A stretch of 64,000 nt of DNA from NCBI GenBank assembly GCA_028829895.1, contig CM054180.1, positions 118,711,973 to 118,775,972 on the forward strand, written 5' to 3'. Shown here one piece after another: positions 1 to 11,945 of this stretch. Positions within the stretch are counted from its first letter, which is position 1. Each line of letters starts with the position of its first letter. Below the pieces are notes generated by a model. The model had not been told where the DNA came from. It saw only the letters and a program-made list of their open reading frames with translations, and did not search any database. The stretch is from Sinotaia quadrata (Eukaryota; Mollusca; Gastropoda; Architaenioglossa; Viviparidae). The position numbers were made by a program, and so were the translations under genes.

Positions 1-380
1 CACGCCTGATCGCTGATGTCAAAGAAATATATTCGTTAAACGCATCGAACAGAAAAGAGCAGACTCATTACGTGTAAATGGATGTACTATTCAAACAACC
101 GTTATTAAAAATTGCAAACATTATTGCTAGTTATGCTATCAACACTTGTTGTAGTCTACTTACATTAAGTCAAAGAGTTTAAGAATATTCTTTAATAAAA
201 CAGTTACTTATTTACCTAATTAAAAGGATACAAGTTAATTTCGTTACAAAGTATGTTAACTGTATTAGTTCATATTCACCCAAGTTTATGTGTGTGTGTT
301 TTGGTGTGTGCTTGCATCACGGGGGATATTTGTGTGTGGGTTTTATGTTTTTTTTCTGTGTGCATGTAAATGTATTTCAG

Positions 381-555
381 ATAATTTTCTTTACTGGTCT
401 ACGAGTGGTGGTGACATTAAACGTTGTGATTTGGAAGGTCAAGGATGCGAAGTACAGTACACAAATTACGAAAGATTTGATATCAACACAGGCAACACAT
501 TTCTGGGTATAGTTTTCGACGCTAGTAACATTTACGGTATACAAAACTATGGAGA
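381..555 (+). CDS. Gene 1 exon: YWTD propeller blade (LDLR class B)
   Basis: The exon follows tttcag and ends at ga|gtaagt (start after 1 codon base, end after 2). It reads a blade start FLYWSTSGGDIKRCDLEG, matching the LDL-receptor class B pattern (hydrophobic-YW-x-D/T, then I-x-R-x-x-L-x-G). A variable loop follows, then the next blade's VFDASNIYGI. YWTD blades build a six-bladed extracellular propeller that usually binds ligand or closes over LDLa repeats. The gene 2 counterpart is 58329-58494. This exon is 9 bases longer because its inter-blade loop carries three extra codons. Confidence 0.8.
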
Positions 556-1360
556 GTAAGTTATCAGCAATATAAATGCTTTAATAATAAGTCGATCACT
601 ACTGTACGTTTGCAATGATTATTATTAATTTATTTTTTCTGACTCATTGCTATTTTATAAAATTATTATTTTAAATAAAAGAATTGCACGGAATGCAGCT
701 TTCCACAAAATGTCTTCATCGAAAATAAAATAAATCAAAATCTTATGTTAATATTTGAGAAATATAAATGCACACTTTTCTAGAATTTATTTTTAGTGCA
801 CAAAATTAAAGATCTTCAGATTAGTACATGAATTTCTGTATAAAATACTTTCTCAAGCACGCAATGGCTGCGATTTTTTGTGACTGAATAATATATGTGC
901 TGTATTTACACACGTAATCAACTAAACAGTGAGAGTCGAAATGAAGTTGAACTGCAAGAGTTATTTATTATGAAATTGTGACATTCTAATAAGTCCTGCC
1001 TCTGTTATGCCTATTTTTATGAATATCTTATCATTTAATAATGCATAATCACTTATCAGTGTTTAAAACTTAATTTAGGATCTGTTTTCCTAAATGAATT
1101 CCACATCCACACACCCCTGTAAATAAACGTACTATCGACACATAATTATCTGTTCGCAAATGGAACTTCTTACTTAAGGAGTAATGTATTTCATCAACTT
1201 ACTAATATTTATCCATCGCTGACTCGCCACTCCCCCCATCCACCCACTGCCTACTCCAGATATAATCAGTTAGCATGCATAAGAAGGGATTAACAAAAAT
1301 AAGGATTTATAATAAAAATATATATATCACAAATAAATACTACTAAATTTTGAAACAGTA

Positions 1361-1393
<33 letters not shown>

Positions 1394-2957
1394 CACTATG
1401 TTCAAGTTTATGTCATATACAGTCAGTATTGACAATGACTACTTCAATATAACAATCTCTATTTAAGGTTTAGAGTTCTTTTCCTAGAGCTGGAAAAGAG
1501 AAAGATAGGAGATAAATGACTGAGCACATGACATGTTCTGTTGGGCCAACTTATGTTGCGTCATAAAAAACACATGCGTTACATCACATGGACAATTTAT
1601 AAAAGTCAATATGGCACCAGAGTTTGTTTCCAACTCACACATGCAGAACGTGTGTGAGCACTCTCAAACTCTGCTGGTATTAGAAGCAATGATGTGTAGA
1701 TGTATCTGCTTTCACCACCATTGGAATTTCTGTGGTAGATATTAGTACAACAAGACAACTCATGCATTGATCACAGGAAATCACTCAAGGTGAGAAGCAA
1801 CGCTGATGATCCCAAACAATGAGGCAAACAAAAAGGCATGCCCTAGAAATATTCAAGCATGATGCTTTATTTCAGTCTAATTTTCTACACATCTCTCTCT
1901 CTATCCAGTCACTCAACCTATGTGTCTGCAAGAGAATTGTTAGCCCTCATACACACTTCAATCGATACACATGTTATAAATCTGACTGAACTATAACAGA
2001 GTCACACATTTAATAATTACATAGTTAATCTAACATATACATATCAAATGAATCAACTCTGAATATACAGTATATCTAGTTCTAAGTCCAATACATGAAA
2101 CAATAATTTTAATATACAAATTATTCTAATTAATTATCGCATATTATTCGAGACAACTCACCATGGCTCACGGTTTGCCTTTAGAACCAGACTTTGATCA
2201 ATGATTGGCAAGTAGTGGAAAAGAGTTTGACTGGCAATTTATGCTAACTCCATGTGTCAGTTAACAGGAATCACTCATCTCACCCCTCCAGCCACCATTC
2301 ATCATTCAGTCGCGTTTGCAACCTATTTAAACTTCTGGCTGAAAACCATCTCTTTGTCAGATGTCACTATCTCACCCCTCCAGCCACCATTCGACATTCA
2401 TTCACGTTCACAACTACATGCTTAAGTTTCCGGTCGGAAATCGTCTCTTCTGTCAAACAGCTCGTGAAGAAGCGTGAAAAATAAATGGTCATCTACACGT
2501 CTACATTAATCTTCTTACCATTATGCAAGAGTTACTCTTGATCACCACAGGAATCCCCAGAAATAGTGTGTTTGCTGTACTTATTCACTGACAGAAAGCT
2601 ATAAAATGAAGAAGCCATTTAGCCTCAGGGATTGAGAAGAAATAGATTTATTCTTATAATAAAATATCTAAGGTCTAAGGAATCACTCTGCATTAACCAT
2701 CACAACATTCAATTCAATTCTGAAGCTTGATACAGAAATACTACTGCACACAGATATAATGTGTCTATAGAGTGGCTTAATAATTAAATAAATGTGTAGA
2801 TCAAATACATTTGGTGAATATCTATCTATCTATCTATCTATCTATTTATCTATCTGTCTGTCTATAACAAAATATATAGAGCTCTTCATACATATTAGTT
2901 AATAGTGAAGGATTTGTTTTCAGGATAATGATATTTTTTATTGTTGGTTTATTTCAG
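556..2957. other. Gene 1 intron; no gene seen
   Basis: AT-rich intron with the R1 left segment (1165-1345), a short (AC)n/(TA)n tract (1360-1394) and a (TATC)n tract (2819-2867). Two ORFs (1533-1745 and 2254-2484) have non-coding character. Confidence 0.7.
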
Positions 2958-3011
2958 TGTAATGGAAATAGAAGGAAAAGATGAAGAAACCAATTTAACA
3001 TACATAGATCC
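2958..3011 (+). CDS. Gene 1 exon: propeller end segment
   Basis: A 54-base exon between ttatttcag and cc|gtaagt. It has no stop in the frame set by the previous exon and encodes about 18 acidic or polar residues (VMEIEGKDEETNLTYIDP). Homologous exon 62652-62705 has the same length and phase. The two differ at 8 of 54 bases by hand count, every change alters the amino acid, and the splice sites are intact in both. Too short for a domain call alone; by position it closes the propeller. Confidence 0.72.
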
Positions 3012-3335
3012 GTAAGTAACAAATAAAGTATTGCATTTGTAATTAGCAGTAAATAATGAAAGCTATTATGTGTTCAATATTTCAAACTATGATTTTTAAC
3101 TATTAAAATGTTTGTAAATTATTAAATTGAGGATTAAGAAATGAAAGTCCTCAAAATGGAGCACCAATATAGAGGTGGTACTAGTCTATTCCTTTTATTG
3201 TTTTAGTAGGTTTCTCTGATATGCAATCTTTTCAAACGTGTACCTTATTTTATTTAAAATATAGCATTTTGTTTCTGGATTTTTGTTCTCTTAAATTTGT
3301 TTTCTCACACCAGTACATCTATTTAATATCTCTCC

Positions 3336-3402
3336 CTCTCTATCTATCTATCCTAATCTAACCAAACCTAACCTAACCTAACCTACTTACCTACATACCT
3401 AC

Positions 3403-3437
<35 letters not shown>

Positions 3438-3438
3438 C

Positions 3439-3474
<36 letters not shown>

Positions 3475-3552
3475 AATCTATCTATATATCTATATCTATC
3501 TATCTAAATATCTAATTATCTAAATATCTATCTGTCTATCTATCTACCTGTA
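3336..3552. repeat. TATC/CCTAA-type microsatellite, copy 1
   Basis: Composite of ctat, cctac and taacc-like units. The paralogous tract is 63024-63265, with different unit numbers. Confidence 0.9.
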
Positions 3553-3664
3553 TATGCAAAGTCACAATAGCCTTTATTGCTCTTTTCATAACATAGACAT
3601 ATTTTTATTGTTTACATTATTTCTGTGAATTCCACGTGTTTCCCTTCTCACATTGAATAACACT

Positions 3665-4575
3665 GATTAACTGCTATTCTCTGAGGCTATCCTGGGTGCT
3701 CCTTCACCGTGTTAACTTCCTCAAGCAGAACAACAATTGTAGCAATTTCCAGAACTTCCTTGTACCAGAAATTGCTCATATAGTCAGCATACTTTGCCAT
3801 CATACATCAATGGAGTGCACCGTTTTCCTTACACATACACACTGCTGTAGATTCTTCTCAAGTCTACCATGCTTGTAGTGGTTTATACTCCATAAATAAG
3901 GAGATTCCGGTAAAACAAGGAAAGATTATTTGTCCCTGTAAAAGTATAATTAGGGAAGAAATGCTAGGTTTCCAGTTTATTCATTTCTAACTATCCATTC
4001 TTTCTGACATTCAAGTCTCAACTTACAGTTTCCTCTAGCAGTATTTATTAGCCTGATATACGCACACAGCTTAATAAATAGAAACAATGTCTAGTATTTA
4101 GCATACTACACATGTTCACAATTTGTAAAAGTTATATCTACGCACATAATACATCTTTACATAAAACGCAAGTATAGCAGCATATCAATAGCAAAAATGT
4201 ATGAAATATTCCATTCTCTCTAAATCAGTCAGTTTACTCTCCATTAAGCTAATGACTGCCTTTCATGACTAGACGTCTTGCCACACCTAATTCTAATGAT
4301 TAGACAATATAATTCTCTACAGCAGGAGAACCATTGATCGCAGACCATTGCTGGTCTCTTTCTGGTATATCTTAACCATTGGATAATAAAAACTACTCAT
4401 CCATTTGGAATTGGTTCTGAATGCTTCAGCAATTTCTAGCATATTCTCAACACGAGTTGTTTGTTCCAACTTACAAAAATACCATCCCACGGTCGGGACA
4501 CTTCGACAATTTAACGATTTATATAACATTTAAGTTTAGAAATAGGGATAGGCAAATTTACTCCGCCACACTATC
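3665..4575 (+). repeat. Interspersed family R1, copy inside the duplication
   Basis: The right two-thirds of R1, from cctcaagcagaacaacaatt to gcaaatttactccgccaca. Its duplicate is 63366-64000 (cut by the edge). The R1 5' part appears separately at 1165-1345 and 59130-59320. Confidence 0.68.
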
Positions 4576-5331
4576 TATCTATCTTATATAGCAAATTCAA
4601 TGATACCATATACACACTTGGTAATAGCTATATCACAAATTAAAAATAAATCCAAATGAATATAGTTGCATCAAGGATGAGAAGTGCAGCTTTCGTTAGT
4701 AAAAGAATCAACCTTGCTAGCCATTGTATTCGCACAAGAGAAAAGGCTACACGTCTGGAGAATTTGTAGAAGATATACACAAAAGCGCAATGCATCTAAA
4801 TGAGATGTGATAGTTCAACGCAAATTGATATTTACTTAGATTACTGCCAAATCTTTATTGTCTAATAAAATGCGACAGTAATACTGCACTATATGTGCGA
4901 ACCCGAGCAGCAATGTGACCTATCAGGGCACAATAACACGGGATCGATTTTAGCACTCTCCTTTCGGAAAGTGTAGTTTACCTTTGAAATAAATAGAGCA
5001 ACGGTTGTTACAAGGAAGGCAACAACTCTCAGGTATTACTGCTTTTATTTGCGTATATCCTAGAGTCTCAGCAAAGTGGTATATAGAGCGGAGAGCTGTT
5101 GTATCTGGATCCAAAAGCTCGAGTGATTAAAGATTATTTTAATGCAAACATGAAAGTGTTTGGCTGACTATAGAAAAAATGTCCAAACAATTTTAATCGC
5201 AGTCATTGTGATCTTTTCCCTTCATATTGTATATAATAAAGAAAAAGATGGTCTAGCTGAATGTAATAAAAAAAATAGGATAAAAATACAGGAAAACCGT
5301 TTAGTTGGTTGACGTACTCTGAAAACTATGT

Positions 5332-5416
<85 letters not shown>

Positions 5417-6012
5417 ACATCTTTGATGGATCCAAGTATCTTGATCACATCAACAAAACATTGCAAAATTGCAATCTCTGTGCAAATAAATCCCCATAAG
5501 TGAGAGTGAAACGCATGTCTTTCTGATTTGACTTCCTTGTACGTTACAAGGTTTGAATATGTACAGCTCGAAAGGCTGCCTTTTGCAAAGCATTTTTCTC
5601 ATTTATATTACAAAATCTGTTGTTGCTTATCAACTTTATGTAAACATAAAACACGTTTTACATATTTATTTAAATTATCTAATGTAAACAGTTTTCGTCT
5701 TGTTTATGCCATAAAACTGAAAATGTGAAAGTGCTCATTTAATTTTTAAATATATCCATTTGGATCCATCCGGAGGGTTATAAAATTTACCCAGAGGGCA
5801 TTTATTCTGAAAAGACCTCTGAAACACTTTCAGATGCTTGGTACAAATATTATTTCTTGACACAACCAAAATGTAAGGGAAAATTATGTTTCCTGGACAA
5901 TTATGATTGTAATCCATGAAACAATCACAAGCCATGCTTTCATTTTACTTATAGTTTTATGTTCTGAAGTGGTTTTGACTGAAAGAAAATATTCATGTTG
6001 TTATTTTAACAG
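4576..6012. other. Gene 1 intron with (CT)39 tract
   Basis: Holds a pure (CT)n run at 5335-5412. ORFs across it (Ser-Leu or Arg-Glu repeats) are artefacts. Otherwise no feature seen. Confidence 0.7.
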
Positions 6013-6134
6013 ATTAATTGTAGGGGGGAGCTGTGTTCTGCAGTTCAATGTAAGTGTCTCGAAAGTGGATGATATTTTCTGCGTGAATGCAGCAATCTTT
6101 GGCATGCATATTCACTCAACGACTAAGAAAACAG
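6013..6134 (+). CDS. Gene 1 exon: two-cysteine linker after the propeller
   Basis: Acceptor ttttaacag and donor acag|gtattt. The one leading base completes the Pro codon of the previous exon, and the final g opens the codon finished by the LDLa exon. It encodes about 41 residues with two cysteines 17 apart (C-VLQFNVSVSKVDDIF-C) and one N-V-S sequon. In LDLR an EGF module follows the propeller; here only two cysteines remain, so this is either a degenerate EGF or the last blade. An alternative donor (atg|taagtg near 6050) exists but would break the phase chain. Confidence 0.65.
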
Positions 6135-6729
6135 GTATTTCATATATTGATATATTTAGTCAATCAACCACCCAATCTGGAGATTATCAATTAATTATTC
6201 AATCATGTCTTACGCAACCAATCTCATATTTGAAAATATAAAGATTATATTCACTCAGCACGAGTAAATGTCACAAATGCATTCGACCATCCTAACTAAT
6301 AAAATACGTGTTATTGTTTATAAACAACAGATAAGCATCTGTGTACAGTTCAACTTTTAAAAATGTATCTGATATCTCATGGTACCAGGTGCGGCGTGTT
6401 CTTCTAGACTAATTACGATTCTTATAGACTGGCAGCTTTACTACTTGTAGATGTTGTTGCTGAATTGTAAGAGAATTAAAAATAACTATCAATTAAGATT
6501 TTCGATCACTTGTAATTAGTTATCAGATGTTCATTAATAAATAACGAGCGAATCATGTCCAGAATTGTCTCACTATCTTTCTGTCTATCTATCTATCTAT
6601 CTATCTATCAATCCTTAGAGACAAATAATAGTTTTTTTAATAGATTTTAAATTGGTTCTAAGAAATGGAAGTGAGCAAATCGTATTTCATTCAGATAGCT
6701 GACATGTTCCTAATAGTGTTTCGTGTGTG

Positions 6730-8004
6730 TGTCAGGCGAAAGCAAAACTTAGCCCGGCATCACTCCATAAACATTTAAAAATTAAAATAATAAAATATAG
6801 ATACATGAGAGGTATAGGAACCATAGCATAAAATATACGTTTAAAGCACTTAACCAAGACACTAATTACAAGACTGACCAGCCACTCCAAGACATTAGCA
6901 GGACGTTAGAGTTATACAAGACCTGACCACCCAGGGCTAGGGCACAGGAAACGGTTAGGGATCAAAGGATCACTTGTAGCTAGCTGATAGGGAAGGAGAT
7001 AGACTCACACTGAGCTATGGGCCAGAATACAGGAAGCGGTCGGGGGATCAAAGGGCCACTCTTAGCTAACAGTAGAGGGGAGGGCTAGTTTCAAAGAAAT
7101 ACCAGGAATAATGGAAAGCCTTTATATAAGTCGGGCCGAACCAATTCTCTTCACTGGCTCAGAACAACCCGAGTTTTAAAACACGAAGGAGCAGTCCCAG
7201 AGATTTCATCTGGTAACATTTAGAAGGAAACAGTGAGAAAATTTCTATGTCAGAAAGACTAATCCTTGAGTGTATTGCACTCCAACCAGATGACGTTGGG
7301 TTCATTCGGTTTCGGAACGTGAAAGAACCAAACAGTAACTAGAGAAAGGGTAGCTACAAAGAGTATCTACAAGCAGAAGCTAGGACCAGAACCGGGTCAT
7401 ATTCTGCTGGTTGTTCACGCAGAGCGAAAAGGGACGGAGCCACTATTCAAGGGCCTGCCGTCAGGGAATGCTTGCGCGACGGGGATTCAACGCGGTGTTG
7501 ACCTTTGCTCCAGCTGTTGAGCTAAGTATAGAAACATAAACATTGAGCAGAAGTGCATAATAGTGTATTGGAACTGAAATACAGAAAAAGGAACGATTTG
7601 GGGAAAGGAAAACGAACATTAAAAATCACTTAAATGAAGGGAGGCTATCATTTTCCCTGAATTAGTTATAGGACTTATATTTTGTAATTATTTTGGCCAA
7701 CATTGTTAACTGTACTTCTTTTATTGTTATTTTCTTCATCCTATTTTCTTTTATTGTTATATAAAGTTATTGTTAAATTTTCATTAGTGTTGTCAAATTT
7801 GTTGTCATTCTTGTCTAGTATGATTTTATAATTGTTATCGTCACGTCCGTCTAACGTCTGTCTTGAGTCTGTCTTTCGTCTTATCTGTCTGTCTGTCTTA
7901 TCTGTGAGGAATCGTTTCCTCTGGGGGCTCAATACGAGTTACCGGAAGTGAGGTCCTCAACTTGTTGTCCGTCCTAGATATCCGTATTTAGGGGGGTACC
8001 AACA
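6730..8004 (+). mobile_element. Solo LTR, 1275 bp, TSD GTGTG
   Basis: Termini are TGTCAGGCG...GTACCAACA (TG...CA, TGT/ACA inverted ends), flanked by 5-bp direct repeats GTGTG at 6725-6729 and 8005-8009. Internally it is richer in GC than its surroundings and has a TATATAAG at about 7123-7130, a plausible LTR promoter. No gag or pol coding sequence is present. It lies in the intron before the first LDLa exon of gene 1. The target duplication sits beside a GT run, so chance agreement is somewhat easier here. Confidence 0.72.
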
Positions 8005-8239
8005 GTGTGCATGTATTGGGTGATATCTTTTATGTCCATGTGTACACGTATACAAAATAGTGTTCTTATATCTTTTAAAACTTTAAAATATTTTAAAAAT
8101 TAATTTTGATAAACATTATTTCCAGTAACTTCAATAAAATAACATGTAATTAAATATGCCGACAAAGATTTAATAAAGACTCCAATGAATTGTCTTTCAT
8201 TATTAGAATCACGTACTTTTCATTGTTCTTGAAATACAG

Positions 8240-8350
8240 GACAGAACTGGTCTTGCAGTGTTTACTATGACTGTAATAAAACATTTGATGTCAATTCCGA
8301 ATGTGATGAACAATTTGACTGTAGTCAAGAAACAGAGGCAAAACAGTGTT
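8240..8350 (+). CDS. Gene 1 exon: LDL-receptor class A module 1 (degenerate)
   Basis: A phase 1-1 exon (acag|ga ... tgt t|gtaagc). It encodes an LDLa-like module with the core ECDEQFDCSQETEAKQC. The CDxxxDC half of the calcium-binding signature is present, but the usual D-x-S-D-E half reads SQETE. The third cysteine is missing (K-T-F-D-V occupies that place), leaving five cysteines of six. LDLa modules are about 40-residue calcium-dependent extracellular ligand-binding units. Symmetrical phase 1-1 is typical of shuffled modules. It pairs with the next exon, whose degeneration is complementary. Confidence 0.78.
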
Positions 8351-8395
8351 GTAAGCATTTGTTTCAATTATTTATTTCCGTATTAAATAAATATT

Positions 8396-8556
8396 CTCTC
8401 TCTATCTATCCATCCAACCATCCACCCGTCCGTCCATCTCTATCTCTCCCTCTTTCCCTCTGTCTGTCTGTCTGTCTATCTATCTATGCATCTATCTGTC
8501 TGTCTATCTATCTATGCATCTATCTGTCTGTCTATCTATCTATCTATCTATCTTAG
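8396..8556. repeat. (TATC)n/(TGTC)n microsatellite
   Basis: Imperfect ctat, ctgt and catc units directly after the LDLa 1 exon. Confidence 0.9.
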
Positions 8557-8771
8557 TTTAGCTTATCTAGTAATGTATATAGTGAATCAAGGACGCTACG
8601 ATTCGGTAACATTAAACATCATAATTTGCCTGCTATGTAATTGTTTTTAATGTTAAATAAAGGAAGTAAACTACCAGCGATTTGGTAAATAGTATGCCCT
8701 TAATACAGTGCAATATTTTGTCCTTTTTAATAGTGCCATTTTTAATGTAAATATTTTTTTCTGTATTCCAG

Positions 8772-8888
8772 CAATGACGTGCTCAGGTAGTTATTTGAAT
8801 ACCTGCGACGACGGCCGATGTTCACATTTTAAGGATCAATGTAATTCCAGGAAGGAATGCATTGACGGAACAGACGAGACGGGATGTG
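8772..8888 (+). CDS. Gene 1 exon: LDL-receptor class A module 2
   Basis: A phase 1-1 exon after ctgtattccag, ending at tgt g|gtaagg. It encodes a full six-cysteine LDLa module with the C-terminal signature CIDGTDETGC, a good match to C-x-D-G-x-D-E-x-x-C. The upstream acidic pair of the calcium site is replaced: the segment is QCNSRKEC where CDxxxDC is usual. It follows LDLa 1 directly and precedes the first Ig exon. Extracellular by context. Confidence 0.85.
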
Positions 8889-9996
8889 GTAAGGGAACAG
8901 CTTACATTCTTCCTTAAAGGGCAGTTTTCTTTCAAAATGTTAACTACATCAATTTTCCTTTGAGCTTCGGTTATCTAGGAATGTATAGTATAATATTTTC
9001 GAAAGAATTAGCAATTTATCCAGATCTTGTGATCTGATGATGTGCTGAAAAAGTATTAATTCCTCGTGCGTAGTATAAATAATAGAAGACACACTGTCCA
9101 ATTCCAGTTCTCTGAGCCAGATGCATGTTAAATCTAATGATGTGCAGAAAATGAACATCGTTTCTTCAGTGTTGTTCAATCACAGGTGAAAATTAATTCA
9201 TGATGCACATTCCAAGGAATAGTGGGCAGACTAGTCCCAGATACGTTGTCATGAAAACGTAACGGAAGATAGTTGAAGAGCGTGAAATTACGTCCAATTA
9301 GAATAAAGTATATGTTTATTGAAAACACCACTGTAGGAGACAATATAACTATAAAACGAATAACTTTCAGAAATATGCTTCCTTTGTAAAGTTAAGTTTT
9401 TATTAAATGTCACAAATGAAACTGTCTGAAGAGACAAAGCAAAACATAGTTTGTAATCATCGAATGGCCAAAGTTCATGAGAAATTGCTGCAGTTACAAA
9501 ACTGCTACATAATTACGAAAATGAGTGAGCGTACACATCATCAAACACTGCCGGCCAACTTTGAATCATAACTTTTGATTGTGTTCTATTCGCTTGACAC
9601 CCAAGTGCATATGTATTGTTTAAATATTAAAATCCAATCACGCAATGATGCAATACATTAATTTCATTGCCATGATACTTTTATCCCCAGGTCGTTGTAT
9701 ACACAGTTTTGCTCAAAGGATTTAATTAAATTAAAATATTAAATTAAAATAGACAAATTATCCATCGTATCTATGCACTGATTTGCTTATTTTGTTCATT
9801 GCATGCCATCAAACATGACAGGGAACACACTAATGTGCTTAGAACGCAGTTAATCTTATTAATTATTATTCCAGTTAAAAATATAACGTCGATGTATTCA
9901 AATGTGCCGACATATATACATGCATATATATAAAGATAATAATAATAATAATAATAACTGCATTATCTTTCCGTTGTTTCTGCTTTTTGTCTAAAG
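8889..9996. other. Gene 1 intron between LDLa 2 and Ig 1
   Basis: A short (ATA)n run at 9939-9957. The ORF at 8949-9179 on the minus strand has no recognisable product. Nothing else seen. Confidence 0.6.
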
Positions 9997-10287
9997 GCAC
10001 AGACGTACTATTACGTAAAGAAGGAGACACCGTAATTTTCGTATGGGAATTAATTGAACGTGGGGCTCGTGTTTTTTTCTATAAAGGACATAACATGCTT
10101 TCTGCCTATCTATTCTCTTATGAGGTTGAAAACGACAGAGACAAATATTTTACAAAAAAAGGCGAGAAAAGTCTATACCTAATTGTCAGAAACCTTACTG
10201 ATGACGATTCTGGAATGTACAACTGTCGAAAAGTCAGTTATGTGAGAGTCATAGGAGTGTGCAATAACAAATCGTTGATAATTGTGG
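9997..10287 (+). CDS. Gene 1 exon: Ig-like domain 1 (V-type, atypical disulfide)
   Basis: A 291-base phase 1-1 exon (ttttgtctaaag|gc ... gtg g|gtatgt) encoding a complete Ig-like domain of about 97 residues. Key elements are EGDTVIFVWE (B strand), FFYKG (C strand), KSLYLIVRNL (E strand) and the F-strand signature DDDSGMYNC. The B-strand cysteine is replaced by Val. The F-strand Cys is kept, and another Cys lies 12 residues after it (GVCNN), so the canonical disulfide cannot form. Likely an extracellular recognition or adhesion domain. One-exon coding is typical of V-set and I-set domains. Confidence 0.82.
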
Positions 10288-11339
10288 GTATGTACTGTTA
10301 TTCGTAATATAAGGCAATGGTAATTAATATTAGTTTTTAAATCCGATTTCTCGTTTTCATTTCTTTGTATTAAAAATGTGTTAATCTATAGTTATGAACG
10401 GAATTTATTGGATTTAAGTGGTTTTCACTTTAAAACTATTGAGAAGATAAATATGTATTATTTCAAAAGTCACACTTCATTTTTCATTTGCATTTCTGAA
10501 ATAGTTCTGGGAATGGCAATAGGCAATAAAAGAATCTGTTTCCGTTTCTAAAACATATAACAGGTTTTCATTTATTTTTGAAGAATATAGTAATATGTTT
10601 GGTCCTCATTTGAAGCCCTAAAATAAGCCTAAATAATTTAAGTTAAATATAATTTAATAATCACATATTCATCCTATTTAACTAGAGCGTCTGCTTGTAG
10701 ACACATGTGTTATCTATGAAATGAACATATTTCTGGTTATCAGTCAGTATTTATGTCACTAGGACATTCTAATATTAGTGGAAGAGAAAGGTAAACCATA
10801 CCTAGTCTTGATTAAAAGCTATTTGAATTAGAAGAGATCTCACGGTGTCCTTATAGAAAAAGACTTAGAATACCTCTCTCCCCCAAATGAAGTTTTTAAC
10901 TTATGAATCTATCTTCTCTGTTTTACGACTCCTCTTTTGTTAACGCGTGTGTAACCTGAGGTCACTAGAAGTACCTCATTCTATATAAACAACTTTTTGT
11001 GTTCGAAGAAAAATAATTTTTATCTCACGTGTAGGTACGTTTTAGAAATGAAACATGATTTGATTGTCTGTATTTGAAAATGTAAATTTGATATTCTCAC
11101 TTATATCAGATCTTTACCTTTTAAACATAATTTTAATATTCTATTCTATTAGATTTTTATCGTTTGGTATATATATATATATTGGTGTTTGTAACATATT
11201 TGCAAAACAAGACAAAGCTAATTTGGAAGTTAAATGTAATTATTGTTTACACAGTCATTCATGTCTCGTGAGCATAAGGTTTTCTCTTTTTTGCAGACGT
11301 AAATATTGTTTGTGATACTTAACATCACTCTAGTTAATG

Positions 11340-11945
11340 GTTGAGATTATTATTATTAATCATTCATAACTAATTAAAAGTGATGATAATATTAATGTAT
11401 GTTATTAATAATTCTCCAAAAGACACCACTCGTCTCTCTCAAATGGCGGTTATGCGAGCGCTGTAAAAGTTTACTTTCTTCTACAACATTAAAGACAAAC
11501 ATTTACAATCACACAATATTTCCGTAGGTGGAAAACGTCTTAGTAAATGAGAAGATAAATCCTTCTTTAATCTATATTTAGCGAGCCCCCATCCACCCAA
11601 TATCTCTCAGAACAAATGACTATCTTTATGTGTAAAAAGGTCAATAAATTTATTAAATTTTTGAAATCAACAATCAAATATTTGATGAAATTGTTTGTTT
11701 GCAAGTGTATGACTATTAGTTAGAAAAACTACTCATCCATTTGGAACTGGTTTGGATTGCATCAACAATTTATAGCATATTCTCCATCTGAGTTGTTTAC
11801 TTCCAACTTTGACACGTACAAAAATTACCATCATAAGGAGAGCCCAAGTTCGGGTCAATTTGGCAACTTAACAGTTTATATAACAATTAGTTTAGAAATA
11901 TGGATAGGCAAATGTACTCCACCACATTGTTTAATTACGTTTTGT
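11340..11945 (+). repeat. Interspersed family R1, internally deleted copy
   Basis: The left part (aagacaccactcgtctctc) and right part (aaaactactcatccatttgg ... ataggcaaatgtactccaccaca) match other R1 copies; the middle is missing. R1 is a name used here only. It has no coding capacity. Confidence 0.7.

Larger units (their letters stand above)
1..4302. repeat. Tandem segmental duplication, copy 1
   Basis: Aligns co-linearly with about 57963-64000, including exons 381-555 and 2958-3011, introns, microsatellites and an R1 copy. The left edge is cut by the window. In the 200 bases after exon 2958-3011, hand alignment shows 7 substitutions and one indel. The main length difference is a 1675-base LTR present only in copy 2. 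Confidence 0.93.

Noticed and set aside
2254..2484. ORF open in both duplication copies (also 61917-62141)
   Set aside because: Begins with GTG, lies inside an intron, contains an internal repeat, and the middle reads in a shifted frame between copies through compensating indels.
5222..5503. ORFs of Ser-Leu and Arg-Glu repeats
   Set aside because: Translation of a pure (CT)n tract on both strands.
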